Shown: positions 8,127 to 16,944 of the stretch, piece after piece
Layout: every line of letters starts with the position of its first letter
How positions within the stretch are numbered: the first letter of the stretch is position 1
From: a virus
Virus record (IMG/VR): IMGVR_UViG_3300011116_001048
Span: 54,565-118,564 of that record
Direction: 5' to 3' (one strand)
DNA length: 64,000 bases
Translations under genes and position numbers: made by a program
Notes under the pieces: generated by a model
What the model was told of the DNA's origin: nothing
The model's database searches: none
What the model saw: only the letters and a program-made list of their open reading frames with translations

Positions 8127-8763
8127 TGGCTGTATTGATATCTGTAAAAATATGATTAAATCTGGAGAATTAGTAGGATTAAATCCAGATGATTTTATTA
8201 TTGCTTGCCTGGATAAAAATGCACACAACGAATTGAAGCATTATAAAGGTGCGTTTTTATATCAAGAAACACCATTAACAAATTATCAAAATTGGTCTTT
8301 TGATCCGTCTAGTAATTTTAGACAAATTGTTAAAAATAAATGGAAATTAATTAAAGAAATATACCAAACACATAAATCTCTTTGTTGGATCGATACGGAT
8401 ATTGTGTTTAAATCAAATCCATTACCCATAATCGACAACCACACTCATATACTGTTTCAATGCGATACTCCCGGTTCTTTTATTTGTTCTGGATTTATGG
8501 TATTTAATAATACAAAAGAATGTGAACAACTAATATCTGAATGTGGAGAAAACACAGAAGAAGACGATCAAATTTTAATCAACAATAAAGTAAGAAAGTA
8601 CGCAAACAGCTGTGGCATATTAGATCAAGAAAAATTTCCAAATGGTTATGTGTATCATACACTAGGAAAGAAAGACAAAGCCGTGATAGTGCACAATAAT
8701 CATATGGTGGGGATTGATACAAAAATTAATAAATTTAAACAAGAAGGAATGTGGCATATATGA
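8101..8763 (+). CDS. DxD nucleotide-sugar glycosyltransferase-like protein (B)
   Basis: A 220-residue GT-A-type protein with LCWIDTDIVFKSNPLP near residues 97-112, the metal- and nucleotide-binding DxD region, followed by ICSGFMVFNNTKECEQL and a DDQI motif that resemble GT77-like capsule or fibre glycosyltransferases. The VYHTL and IVHNNHMVG segments near the end fit the same fold. No signal peptide or membrane segment is present, so it would act in the cytoplasm. The start overlaps the GT10 gene. The sugar specificity cannot be deduced. Confidence 0.7.
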   Translation: MKFLTQLNSGCIDICKNMIKSGELVGLNPDDFIIACLDKNAHNELKHYKGAFLYQETPLTNYQNWSFDPSSNFRQIVKNKWKLIKEIYQTHKSLCWIDTDIVFKSNPLPIIDNHTHILFQCDTPGSFICSGFMVFNNTKECEQLISECGENTEEDDQILINNKVRKYANSCGILDQEKFPNGYVYHTLGKKDKAVIVHNNHMVGIDTKINKFKQEGMWHI

Positions 8764-9608
8764 TCTATACAGAAGACCGATTTAGAATTAAACCCAGTTA
8801 TCCAACATATCCACCATATCATATTGGTGATTATCTTGAAGATTATTTTTATAATAAATTTTCAAAAGAATTACCACATGTAAATGCAGATTATATTGGT
8901 ATAAGTTGGACTACACTATACTGTGATAATAAAAAACAAGATCTCCAAGAATATTTAAATAATCTTCCTATAAATGGTAACTATTTTACAGTGAGTCAAC
9001 ACGATGATGCTCCCATGGAGCATTTACCAAAAAATACTTTGTGTTTTTCTGCTGGAGGAAATATACAAAAATCTGGTATAGTACCAATACCTTTAGTTTG
9101 TTCAGAATTACCAATAAAATCACAACAAGAAACACATAAACGAGAATTGCTTGCATGTTTTGTTGGTTCTTATACTCACCCTATCAGACAAAAATTAATG
9201 AAAATTTGTGAAAATATAAAAGATATTACATTTTATATGAGACAATCAACTGGTAAGCCTTTGATACAAGATGAATTTAAAATGTTTATAAACAGTGCAA
9301 TAAACAGTAAATTTTGTTTATGTCCTAGAGGATACGGTTTAAATAGTTTTAGATTATATGAATGTATGCAATTGGGTTGCATACCAGTTATTATAACAAA
9401 TAAATTTTATTTACCATGGGAAGATGAATTAAATTGGAATGATTTTTCTGTTCTGATAACAGAAAATGATTTACCCAATTTAGAAAATATTTTACGATCA
9501 TATTCCGATGAAAAAATAGAATATATGAGAAATAAAATAAAACAACTATGGCCTATTTATTTTTCTCTAAATGGTGTTTATAACAATATAATCAAGAGAA
9601 TCAAATAA
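8760..9608 (+). CDS. Exostosin-like (GT47-type) glycosyltransferase
   Basis: A 282-residue protein whose C-terminal half reads FCLCPRGYGLNSFRLYECMQ, then LGCIPVIITNKFYLPW and DFSVLI, the pattern of the exostosin/GT47 nucleotide-sugar domain. I choose ATG 8760, which overlaps the previous stop as ATGA with GAAGGA upstream, over the in-frame GTG at 8751. GT47 enzymes include glucuronyl-, galactosyl- and N-acetylglucosaminyl-type transferases, so the substrate is open. The gene is very AT-rich, like the rest of the cluster. Confidence 0.75.
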   Translation: MIYTEDRFRIKPSYPTYPPYHIGDYLEDYFYNKFSKELPHVNADYIGISWTTLYCDNKKQDLQEYLNNLPINGNYFTVSQHDDAPMEHLPKNTLCFSAGGNIQKSGIVPIPLVCSELPIKSQQETHKRELLACFVGSYTHPIRQKLMKICENIKDITFYMRQSTGKPLIQDEFKMFINSAINSKFCLCPRGYGLNSFRLYECMQLGCIPVIITNKFYLPWEDELNWNDFSVLITENDLPNLENILRSYSDEKIEYMRNKIKQLWPIYFSLNGVYNNIIKRIK

Positions 9609-10237
9609 TGAAAATATTTTTAGTACACAAAAAAGGATTAAAAAACAGACTTAATAACATTTTAGAGTTATTAACTAAATGTAATTTTGTAGAAGATATA
9701 GAAATTGTTACTTCTGAAGATAGCTCTGTTGTATTTGCTTCAGATGCGGAAAGAAATTCAATACTTCTTCCTAATTTTCCAAACAAAAATTTAACAAATA
9801 AAGAAAAATCATTATATCATAAACAATATAAAATATTAGAAAAAATATCAAATTTAACAGAACCTGCATTAGTTTTTGAAGATGATGTTTTTTTTGATCC
9901 TATAATTCTAGAAAAATTTATTGCTGATTTAAAAAATATTCCTAATGATTGGGATTTTATATTTTTTGGAACCGGTTGTAATTTAAGTATAGAAGGACAG
10001 GGATTTGTTAAAAACACAAAACTATTAAAGTCAAAATGTACAGACAGCATGTTAATAACACCATCAGCTGCTAATAAATTATTTAATGAGATAAAACAAA
10101 ATAAAGCATATTATGCATACGATTGGGATTTAAATTATAGGTTTCTTAAATTAAATATGAATGTATACTGGTATGAGCCAGGTATAACTATTCAGGGTTC
10201 ACAAAATAACATTTATAAAAGTGAAATACAAATATGA
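9608..10237 (+). CDS. Glycosyltransferase family 25-like protein (short)
   Basis: The 209-residue protein begins MKIFLVHKKGLKNR and has the GT25 core: ALVFEDDVFFDP near residues 92-103, followed by WDFIFFGTG and a SMLITPSAANKLF segment, ending with a WDLNYRF motif that contains a second acidic site. GT25 contains LPS beta-galactosyltransferases and the procollagen galactosyltransferases. The start directly follows the previous stop and the end overlaps the next gene, also GT25-like, by four bases. Because a collagen-like fibre is encoded downstream, collagen modification is an attractive but unproven role. Confidence 0.75.
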   Translation: MKIFLVHKKGLKNRLNNILELLTKCNFVEDIEIVTSEDSSVVFASDAERNSILLPNFPNKNLTNKEKSLYHKQYKILEKISNLTEPALVFEDDVFFDPIILEKFIADLKNIPNDWDFIFFGTGCNLSIEGQGFVKNTKLLKSKCTDSMLITPSAANKLFNEIKQNKAYYAYDWDLNYRFLKLNMNVYWYEPGITIQGSQNNIYKSEIQI

Positions 10238-11010
10238 AAATAGAAATAATAACATTACCGAGTGCAAAAAATAGACAAGAAAGAATGCAAAAATTATTTG
10301 GTGAATTTAATTTACTATTTACATTCAAAAATGGTATATCTCAAGATGAATGTTCTTTTGAAAATATTCATGGGCTGTGGTATGTTAATTGTAAAGGTAA
10401 AAAATTTTTAATAAATGAACCAAAAATATTAAAATATACAAATCGAGCTTGGATGCGTTTTGGAGAAATTGCGGCATATCTTGCCCATTATTTTTTATGG
10501 AAAGAGTTTTTAAACACGGAAGACGAATATTTGGTTATCTGTGAAGATGATGCAAAACCACAATCAAATTTATCTAAATTAAAACAATTATTTTTATCAA
10601 ATAATGATGTTTGTTTTTTAAATCTACAAGCAGTAACAGCACACAATCAATCAAAAACCCCCGGTTACAATTTTCCTCATGTTAACGTACTATCTCCAGA
10701 TCTGGTAGAATACATTAATACCCCAGCACTTCCATTATTATGTGAAGGATTGGCCGCATACGCCATAAACAAAAATGGAGCTAAAATTTTAACCGATTAC
10801 GTAGAAAATAATGGTTATGTTGGTCCTAATGATTGTATGTTAGCTCAAGTAGTCAAAGAAAATATTTTAAAAATACATTCTCCAAAAGATATAGACCAGT
10901 ATTTTTTATTAGATGAGCAGACATATGAACATTCATATACCCATAGCGGAAAATTTGAATTATTACATAATTTTAATACAACTTATATTAATAAAGTTAC
11001 ACAATTTTGA
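10234..11010 (+). CDS. Glycosyltransferase family 25 protein
   Basis: The 258-residue protein opens MKIEIITLPSAKNRQERM, the classic GT25 start (hydrophobic strand, then an Arg-rich helix), and has LVICEDDAKP near residues 103-112 as the catalytic acidic motif, CFLNLQAV, a LPLLCEGLAAYAINKNGAKI helix and a late acidic VGPNDCML. It overlaps the first GT25-like gene by ATGA, so the two are probably made together. Family members transfer galactose or glucose to LPS core or to hydroxylysine in collagen. The target here is unknown. Confidence 0.82.
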   Translation: MKIEIITLPSAKNRQERMQKLFGEFNLLFTFKNGISQDECSFENIHGLWYVNCKGKKFLINEPKILKYTNRAWMRFGEIAAYLAHYFLWKEFLNTEDEYLVICEDDAKPQSNLSKLKQLFLSNNDVCFLNLQAVTAHNQSKTPGYNFPHVNVLSPDLVEYINTPALPLLCEGLAAYAINKNGAKILTDYVENNGYVGPNDCMLAQVVKENILKIHSPKDIDQYFLLDEQTYEHSYTHSGKFELLHNFNTTYINKVTQF

Positions 11011-11046
11011 TATAAGATATACTGATAGACCTTTAAGGAAATAATA

Positions 11047-11898
11047 ATGAACATATCATTTATTGATTTTTGGGATGGATTCGTATATGAAAATAATTTT
11101 TTTATTGATTTATTAAAATCAATGAATAGAAATTACAATTTAGTTCCATTTTCAGACAAAACTGATGTTTTAATTTATTCTTGTTTTGGTGAAAGGCACA
11201 AAGCAGCAAACAGAAATAAAGTTAAAAAAATATTTTATACCGGAGAAAATGTAAGACCAAATTATAATGATTGTGATTATAGTTTAACATTTGATTTTGA
11301 TACGTATTCTCATAAAAATATACGATTACCTTTATGGTTATTACAATTAGATTGGTTTAATAAAAAAAACTATGGCAATCCACAATTTGTCATTCCATTA
11401 CAAGAAATAGCTTATAATAAATGGATACAAAAAGAAAAAACTCAATTTTGTTCTATTGTTTTTAATAATCCCTCACCATATAGAATAGAAATGATACAAA
11501 AGTTGTCAAAATATAAACCAGTTCATTGTTATGGAAGAGTAACTAATAACTCTATTCCTTATGGAGAAGATACTAAATGTGAATTAATATCTAATTATAA
11601 ATTTAATATATGTTTTGAAAATTCAATACATCCAGGCTATTATACAGAAAAATTAATACACGCAAAAATATCAGGATGTCTTCCTTTGTATTGGGCAGAC
11701 AATAATTGTGAAAAAGATTTCAATCCAAATTCATTTTTAAATCTTTACAATTTTAATAGTATAAATGAATTTGTAGATAGAGTTATATGGTTAGATAACA
11801 ATCAAGAAGAATATAATAAAATTTGCGACGAATATCTTTTTAAGGATAAGGTTTTATCACTAGATAATATAAAACAACAGCTTACTAATATTTTATAA
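11047..11898 (+). CDS. Second glycosyltransferase family 10-like protein
   Basis: A 283-residue protein with the GT10 donor-site block FNICFENSIHPGYYTEKLIH followed by SGCLPLYWAD, equivalent to the EN...YTEK...G-PIY block of fucosyltransferases. The N-terminal half contains FYTGENVRPNYNDCDYSLTF, also typical of this family. It starts after a 36-base gap with AAGGAAATAATA as a ribosome-binding site. It shares family but little sequence with the GT10 gene at 7242, so it probably recognises a different acceptor. Confidence 0.85.
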   Translation: MNISFIDFWDGFVYENNFFIDLLKSMNRNYNLVPFSDKTDVLIYSCFGERHKAANRNKVKKIFYTGENVRPNYNDCDYSLTFDFDTYSHKNIRLPLWLLQLDWFNKKNYGNPQFVIPLQEIAYNKWIQKEKTQFCSIVFNNPSPYRIEMIQKLSKYKPVHCYGRVTNNSIPYGEDTKCELISNYKFNICFENSIHPGYYTEKLIHAKISGCLPLYWADNNCEKDFNPNSFLNLYNFNSINEFVDRVIWLDNNQEEYNKICDEYLFKDKVLSLDNIKQQLTNIL

Positions 11899-11915
11899 AT
11901 GAAAGAAACATTTTT

Positions 11916-12554
11916 ATGATATATCAAAGAGAAAGTACTTTACCATACCCCCAACCATGGGAATATGTTATGCATAACATATTTAATAATGCAAAAAATT
12001 TATTTTTTGTTGATGTTGGAGCTCATGATGGATTATGTTCATCTAATACAGCATATGCCGAAATGGATTTAGAATGGAATGGTATTTGTGTAGAACCACA
12101 CCCAGATGTATACCCCAAGCTAATAAAAAATAGAAAATGCAAAACCTACAATTGTTGTATAAGTCAAAATACTGAAGAAGTAGAATTTTGTAGTATACGA
12201 GGATATTCTGAGATGTTAAGTGGGATAAAATCAGCATATGACGAAAAACATATGGATAGAATCAAAAATGAAATTACAAATCATGGCGGTGAATTAAATA
12301 TAATAAAAATTCAATCCAAAACATTAAATGATTTATTTCAAGAAAATAATATAAATCATATTAATTATCTTTCTATTGATACCGAAGGATCCGAATTAAA
12401 CGTTTTAAAAAGTGTAGATTTGAACAAATACAAAATAGATGTAATAAGTGCAGAAAATAATGGTTACAATTCAGATGTTAAAGATTATTTAAATGATTTA
12501 TATCTTTTTGTTGGTAAAGTTTGCCACGATGAAATTTATGTGAGAAAACCATAA
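11916..12554 (+). CDS. FkbM-family methyltransferase
   Basis: A class I SAM-dependent methyltransferase of 212 residues. FFVDVGAHDGLCSSNT near residues 29-44 is the glycine motif, GICVEPHPDVYPKL the acidic loop, and NYLSIDTEGSELNVLKS near residues 148-164 the FkbM signature. Family members O-methylate sugars and antibiotics. Inside a glycan cluster it most likely caps or decorates a sugar. It sits between a GT10 gene and a GT-B gene and overlaps the latter by one base (TAATG). Confidence 0.9.
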   Translation: MIYQRESTLPYPQPWEYVMHNIFNNAKNLFFVDVGAHDGLCSSNTAYAEMDLEWNGICVEPHPDVYPKLIKNRKCKTYNCCISQNTEEVEFCSIRGYSEMLSGIKSAYDEKHMDRIKNEITNHGGELNIIKIQSKTLNDLFQENNINHINYLSIDTEGSELNVLKSVDLNKYKIDVISAENNGYNSDVKDYLNDLYLFVGKVCHDEIYVRKP

Positions 12555-13555
12555 TGAAAACTATTTGCTTTTATACACCACATTTCACTGTAAGAGGAAC
12601 AGAAGTAGCCGTTTACGACTATGCTCATTATAATGAAAAAATATTAGGAAATAAATCTATAATTGTTCATCATAAAAATGATTCCAGAAATGAGGCAGAA
12701 TCTGTTACTAAGTTTAAAAATAGATTTGATGTTGTTTCTATGGAAGGATTCAATTATATTGAAAATAATCCAAGAGCTCATGCCGCAGAAGTTGTAACTC
12801 AATTAAATAAAGTTATCGAAACTAATAAAGCAGATGCCATGTATTTAATAAAAGGTGGTTGGAATGATGGTATAGTTCCAACAGCATGCAAAAGCCTCAT
12901 ACACTGCTGTGGGCTTCCTCCAGTAACAGAGAAGCACGGTGATCGTTATGCGTACGTTTCTTATTGGTGCAGTCAACATTGCTCTAATGGAACCATACCA
13001 GCAGTTCCGCATATGGTAGATTTACCAGATATAAATGAAGATTTTAGATTAGAATTAAATATTCCACAAAATGCAACAGTATTTGGTAGGTCTGGAGGAT
13101 ATGATACTTTTGATCTTCCATGGGTAAAACAAATTATACAAGAAGTATTAAAACGACGATCTGATATTTTCTTTATATTTTTAAATACTGAAAAGTTTAT
13201 AGATCATCCAAATGTAATTCATCTGGGTAAAAACACAGATTTAATTTATAAAACAAAATTTATTAATACTTGTGATGCAATGCTTCATGGTAGATTTATT
13301 GGTGAATCTTTTGGTTTGAGCTGTGGAGAATTTTCTATAAGAAATAAACCAGTAATAACTTGGTTTGGTTCTAAAGAAAGAAATCACATCTATATTTTAG
13401 GCGACAGAGGAATTTATTATAATAACCCTACAGATTTATTTAAAATATTAATGAATTATGATCGAGAATATTACCTAAATAAAGACAACAATTGCTATAG
13501 AGATTATAGCCCAGAAAAAATAATTAAGGTATTTGATGAGGTTTATTTAAAATGA
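12554..13555 (+). CDS. GT-B glycosyltransferase (group 1-like)
   Basis: A 333-residue protein with a two-domain layout expected of GT-B enzymes. The N-terminal domain starts ICFYTPHFTVRGTEVAVYDY; the C-terminal donor domain has FGRSGGYDTFDLPW, FFIFLNT and GRFIGESFGLSCGEF, where Gly-Glu-Ser-Phe-Gly is the equivalent of the retaining-GT ExxxxxxxE nucleotide-sugar site. An IHCCGLPPVTEKHGDRYAYV insert with many Cys is unusual. It overlaps both neighbours by one or four bases. The substrate is unknown. Confidence 0.75.
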   Translation: MKTICFYTPHFTVRGTEVAVYDYAHYNEKILGNKSIIVHHKNDSRNEAESVTKFKNRFDVVSMEGFNYIENNPRAHAAEVVTQLNKVIETNKADAMYLIKGGWNDGIVPTACKSLIHCCGLPPVTEKHGDRYAYVSYWCSQHCSNGTIPAVPHMVDLPDINEDFRLELNIPQNATVFGRSGGYDTFDLPWVKQIIQEVLKRRSDIFFIFLNTEKFIDHPNVIHLGKNTDLIYKTKFINTCDAMLHGRFIGESFGLSCGEFSIRNKPVITWFGSKERNHIYILGDRGIYYNNPTDLFKILMNYDREYYLNKDNNCYRDYSPEKIIKVFDEVYLK

Positions 13556-14370
13556 AAAACAATCTAGTAATTACAACTTCTTTATTTGATCTAAATAGAC
13601 AAAATTGGAAAAATTATAATAGATCTATAGATCAATATAAAGCTTATTCTAAAGGAATGTTGTCGCTTGATTGCGACATGGTAATTTATACACAGCCGCA
13701 ATTTAAAACTTATTTTGAAGAAGCAAGATCAGGTAAAGAAAATAAAACAAAAATAATAACAATGAGTTTGGAAGAAATTCCATATTATGAATATATGGAA
13801 GAAATAACAAACTTAATGAATAGTGATTTTTTTATTAAAAATGTAAGAAATGTACCTGGAATTGATATATACAGACCAGAAGCAAATTATCCAATTTATA
13901 ATATTATACAATTTGCAAAATCAAAATTTGTTAAAAATACAATAAAAAATAATTATTTTAATTCCAAATACCATTGTTGGATGGATGTTGGCATTTATCA
14001 TGACAAATACCCCGAAAGATTTAAAAATAAAAAATATCCTAGTAGGAATTTAGAACAATTAGATGATGAAAAGATTCACCATTTTTATGTCGATTTTCCA
14101 AGAGAAACTGATTTGAATAAGTTAGAATATTATTCAATGATTGGTGATGTTAGAATGGCCGGTGGTTGGTTTGGTGGAGTTAAAAATTCTATGATATTGT
14201 ATTCAGAATTAATAGAAGATGTTGTAAAACAGTCTATAAAAGAAAATGTTATTTCCGATGATCAAAACATGTATACAATAGCGTATTTACAAAATAAAGA
14301 TAAATTTACACTACATGATGGAAGGTTTGCAGTAAATCCCATGTTTGCTGGTCTGGATTATTTTCTATGA
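13552..14370 (+). CDS. HtrL/YibB (WlaTC)-type glycosyltransferase-like protein
   Basis: A 272-residue protein whose features fit the HtrL_YibB family, found in LPS and capsule loci: a VITTSLFDL start, an early DMVIYTQPQ strand, YNIIQFAKSKFVK, CWMDVGIYHDKYP as the acidic motif, and AGGWFGGVKNSMILY followed by SDDQNMYTIA. These proteins are thought to be GT-A glycosyltransferases, although few have been characterised. The gene overlaps both neighbours by ATGA. Confidence 0.75.
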   Translation: MKNNLVITTSLFDLNRQNWKNYNRSIDQYKAYSKGMLSLDCDMVIYTQPQFKTYFEEARSGKENKTKIITMSLEEIPYYEYMEEITNLMNSDFFIKNVRNVPGIDIYRPEANYPIYNIIQFAKSKFVKNTIKNNYFNSKYHCWMDVGIYHDKYPERFKNKKYPSRNLEQLDDEKIHHFYVDFPRETDLNKLEYYSMIGDVRMAGGWFGGVKNSMILYSELIEDVVKQSIKENVISDDQNMYTIAYLQNKDKFTLHDGRFAVNPMFAGLDYFL

Positions 14371-15191
14371 TTAGTGTTACACTGTATGGTCGTTTAGGTA
14401 ATCATTTATGGCAATATGCTGTTTGTAGAACTGTTGCTGAACAAAAAAACTACGAATATCATATTCCTAAAAATTTTTTAGGAATTCATCTGTTTGATTG
14501 TTCTTTGGGTACAGAACAAGATCTAACAAATAAATGTTTTCCAACATGTAATAACCACGATCAGATGCAAAAATACGATCCAGAAATATTTAATATTGAA
14601 GATTTTACAAAAATAGATGGTTATGTTCAAACAGAAAAATACATTAAACATAATAAAAAAAATATAATAGAATGGTTTAAACCAAAACATGATGTCACTC
14701 CAATAATAAAAGAACTAAAATTAGATGAGGATGTTTGTGTTATTGGATTTAGAGGAGGGGATTATAAAGATAAACCTCACGTATATCTTAATATAAAGTT
14801 TTATTACGATTCTATGGATTATATGCGAAGTATAAATCCTAATATTAAATTTATTATTATTACAGATGATCCAGAAGAAGCAAAGAAGCATTTTTCTGAA
14901 TATCCAATTTATAATTATGGAATGGTTGGAGATTTTTATGCGATACAATTTGCAAAATATTTAATAATAGCAAATTCCACATTTTATTGGTGGGCAGCTT
15001 GGTTGAATACCAGATCAAAAGTAACCGTTCTTCCAAAGTATTGGTTACGACATAATATAAGTGAAGGGTGGTGGATGCCTTCTGATTCTCTAACAGAAGA
15101 TTTTATTTATATTGATAGAGATGGAAAAGTCCAAACTTATGAGCATTGTTTGGCCGAAATAACAGATATAAATTATCAACCGCAATACTAA
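14367..15191 (+). CDS. Glycosyltransferase family 11 (alpha-1,2-fucosyltransferase-like)
   Basis: The 274-residue protein has the three GT11 motifs: GRLGNHLWQYAVCR at residues 8-21, VIGFRGGDYKD in place of the HxRxGDY GDP-fucose motif, and the C-terminal DFYAIQFAKYLIIANSTFYW followed by WAAWLN. GT11 enzymes move fucose from GDP-fucose to the 2-position of galactose. With the two GT10 genes it gives three fucosyltransferase-family enzymes in one cluster. The substitution of Gly for the usual residue in the RGGDY motif is noted but probably tolerated. It overlaps the previous gene by ATGA. Confidence 0.88.
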   Translation: MISVTLYGRLGNHLWQYAVCRTVAEQKNYEYHIPKNFLGIHLFDCSLGTEQDLTNKCFPTCNNHDQMQKYDPEIFNIEDFTKIDGYVQTEKYIKHNKKNIIEWFKPKHDVTPIIKELKLDEDVCVIGFRGGDYKDKPHVYLNIKFYYDSMDYMRSINPNIKFIIITDDPEEAKKHFSEYPIYNYGMVGDFYAIQFAKYLIIANSTFYWWAAWLNTRSKVTVLPKYWLRHNISEGWWMPSDSLTEDFIYIDRDGKVQTYEHCLAEITDINYQPQY

Positions 15192-15197
15192 TTTATC

Positions 15198-15824
15198 ATG
15201 CTAAATTTAGTAATAATAACTTCTGTAATTAATGCGTTTGTTCCATCTATATATTCTTCAACAGAAAGATTAGAACAAACTTTAAGATCTATACAAACAG
15301 TCAAAGACAAAATACCAAATTCTTATATAGTATTGCTAGAAGGAAGTCAATTAAATGAAGATCACTCCATTATCTTACGAAGCAAAACAGATGAATTATT
15401 TTATATAGATGTTTCTGGATTACCAAAAAGTGTTGGAGAATTAACTTTATTGGATTCGTATTTAAATTGTGAAAATTTTAATATTATTAAAGATAAAATT
15501 AATAGTTTAAGTAAATTATCTGGCAGATATTATCTAAATGATAATTTTAAATTTGTTGATAATAATTTATGTATGGTAAAAAAAACAGATAAATCATGGA
15601 GCGGAAAAGGAACGTACGATACCAGATTTTATAAAATACCAAAAATTTTATTAAATAATTATATTACGAATTTAAAACAAGTTTATTTGAATAGGTATAA
15701 TATACACGATATTGAACATGGGTTTTACGAATATCAAGTTATATCAAAAGACAATATAATGCTCTTAGATAAACTAGGAGTGTCCGGTAATTATGCCCCA
15801 AATGGGGGATATGTAGAGGATTAA
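15198..15824 (+). CDS. Glycan-cluster protein of unknown function, possible glycosyltransferase
   Basis: A 208-residue AT-rich protein starting MLNLVIITSVINAF, a hydrophobic first strand like that of GT-A enzymes, followed by a helix with TERLEQTLRSIQTVK and YIVLLEGS, as in phage- and virus-encoded transferases. A LSGRYYLNDNF motif and a late IHDIEHGFYEY acidic segment are visible, but no clear DxD. Its place inside the cluster suggests sugar chemistry; the family cannot be named from the sequence alone. Confidence 0.6.
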   Translation: MLNLVIITSVINAFVPSIYSSTERLEQTLRSIQTVKDKIPNSYIVLLEGSQLNEDHSIILRSKTDELFYIDVSGLPKSVGELTLLDSYLNCENFNIIKDKINSLSKLSGRYYLNDNFKFVDNNLCMVKKTDKSWSGKGTYDTRFYKIPKILLNNYITNLKQVYLNRYNIHDIEHGFYEYQVISKDNIMLLDKLGVSGNYAPNGGYVED

Positions 15825-15826
15825 AT

Positions 15827-16429
15827 ATGCTAAGAACAGAAATTATTAATTTATTAATAAACAAGAATAACTACGAATCATATTTAGAAATTGGAATAGG
15901 CGATGGTGGTAATTTTACACAAATAAATTGCAAAACAAAAATCAGTGTAGATCCGCATCCAGAATGTTACAAATTAAATCCAACATTTAAAATGACTTCT
16001 GATGAGTTTTTTAAAATTAATAAACAAAAATTTGATATCATTTTTGTAGATGGCCTTCATACATTCGAGCAAACATACATCGATATCAAAAATGCGTTAT
16101 CGTGTTTAAATGAAAATGGAATAGTATTAGCTCATGATACTTTACCACCATCCGAATACCACCAACGAGAACCAGACCAATATAAGATTGGGGAGGCATG
16201 GAATGGTACTTGCTGGAAAGCAATTGCCAAACTTAGAATAGAAGAAGAAAATCTGACAATTAATACGGTCGATACTGATTGGGGGGTTTCTTTAATTAAA
16301 TTTGGTAAAAATAATAAATTTAATACAGAAAAAAATTCAACATTAGATTACTTATTTTTTTCTAAAAATAAATTAAATTTAATGAACATAATTACAATTG
16401 AACAATTTAAAAATTTATATTTATCATGA
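15827..16429 (+). CDS. Class I SAM-dependent methyltransferase
   Basis: A 200-residue Rossmann methyltransferase of the Methyltransf_24 type. SYLEIGIGDGGNF near residues 18-30 is the SAM-binding glycine motif, ISVDPHPECYKL the acidic strand-2 motif, and FDIIFVDGLHTFEQTYIDI the characteristic VDG-H motif, followed by GIVLAHDTLPP. Such enzymes methylate sugars in glycan clusters. It lies two bases after the previous gene, and its end overlaps the acyltransferase by ATGA. Confidence 0.85.
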   Translation: MLRTEIINLLINKNNYESYLEIGIGDGGNFTQINCKTKISVDPHPECYKLNPTFKMTSDEFFKINKQKFDIIFVDGLHTFEQTYIDIKNALSCLNENGIVLAHDTLPPSEYHQREPDQYKIGEAWNGTCWKAIAKLRIEEENLTINTVDTDWGVSLIKFGKNNKFNTEKNSTLDYLFFSKNKLNLMNIITIEQFKNLYLS

Positions 16430-16944
16430 TAATAGGAGAATATACATACGGTCACGAGACCATTAATTTAATAAAACCAAAAGAAAATCCTTATAATTTA
16501 ATTATAAAAAAATTTTGTTCTATTGGGGAAAATTTAACAGTTTATATGGGAGGTCACCATAGAAAAGAATGGATTACTACGTATCCTTTTGGTCATAGAT
16601 ACAAACAAACATTTAATCAATTTGATGGAAAAGAATACTGCGTATTTAAAGGTGATGTGATTATAGGAAATGACGTATGGATTGGAATGAATGTGTTTAT
16701 TATGGATGGAGTCTCCATAGGAGATGGTGCAATAATTGCTGCTAATTCTCATGTTATAAAAAACGTAGAACCATATTCAATATACGGTGGAAATCCAGCA
16801 AAATTAATAAAATATAGATTTTCAAAAGAATTAATAAATCATTTATTAAAATTACAATGGTGGGACAAATCAATTGAAGAAATTAATAGCATATTGACAA
16901 TATTGTGTTCAAATAATTACGAGGATATAAAAAAAATAAAATGA
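16426..16944 (+). CDS. Left-handed beta-helix acyltransferase (CatB/xenobiotic acetyltransferase-like)
   Basis: A 172-residue hexapeptide-repeat protein. The repeats GDVIIGNDVWIGMNVFIMDG, then VSIGDGAIIAANSHVIKNV, and the end motif YGGNPAKLIKYRFS are typical of CatB/Vat-type acetyltransferases, and MGGHHRKEWITTYPFG supplies the usual active-site His. In a glycan cluster it would O- or N-acetylate a sugar using acetyl-CoA. Antibiotic resistance is an alternative only by family relationship; the context argues against it. Confidence 0.88.
   Translation: MIIGEYTYGHETINLIKPKENPYNLIIKKFCSIGENLTVYMGGHHRKEWITTYPFGHRYKQTFNQFDGKEYCVFKGDVIIGNDVWIGMNVFIMDGVSIGDGAIIAANSHVIKNVEPYSIYGGNPAKLIKYRFSKELINHLLKLQWWDKSIEEINSILTILCSNNYEDIKKIK

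Noticed and set aside
16426-16944. Antibiotic-resistance acetyltransferase
   Set aside because: The hexapeptide-repeat family includes such enzymes, but the tight placement in a glycan cluster favours sugar acetylation.
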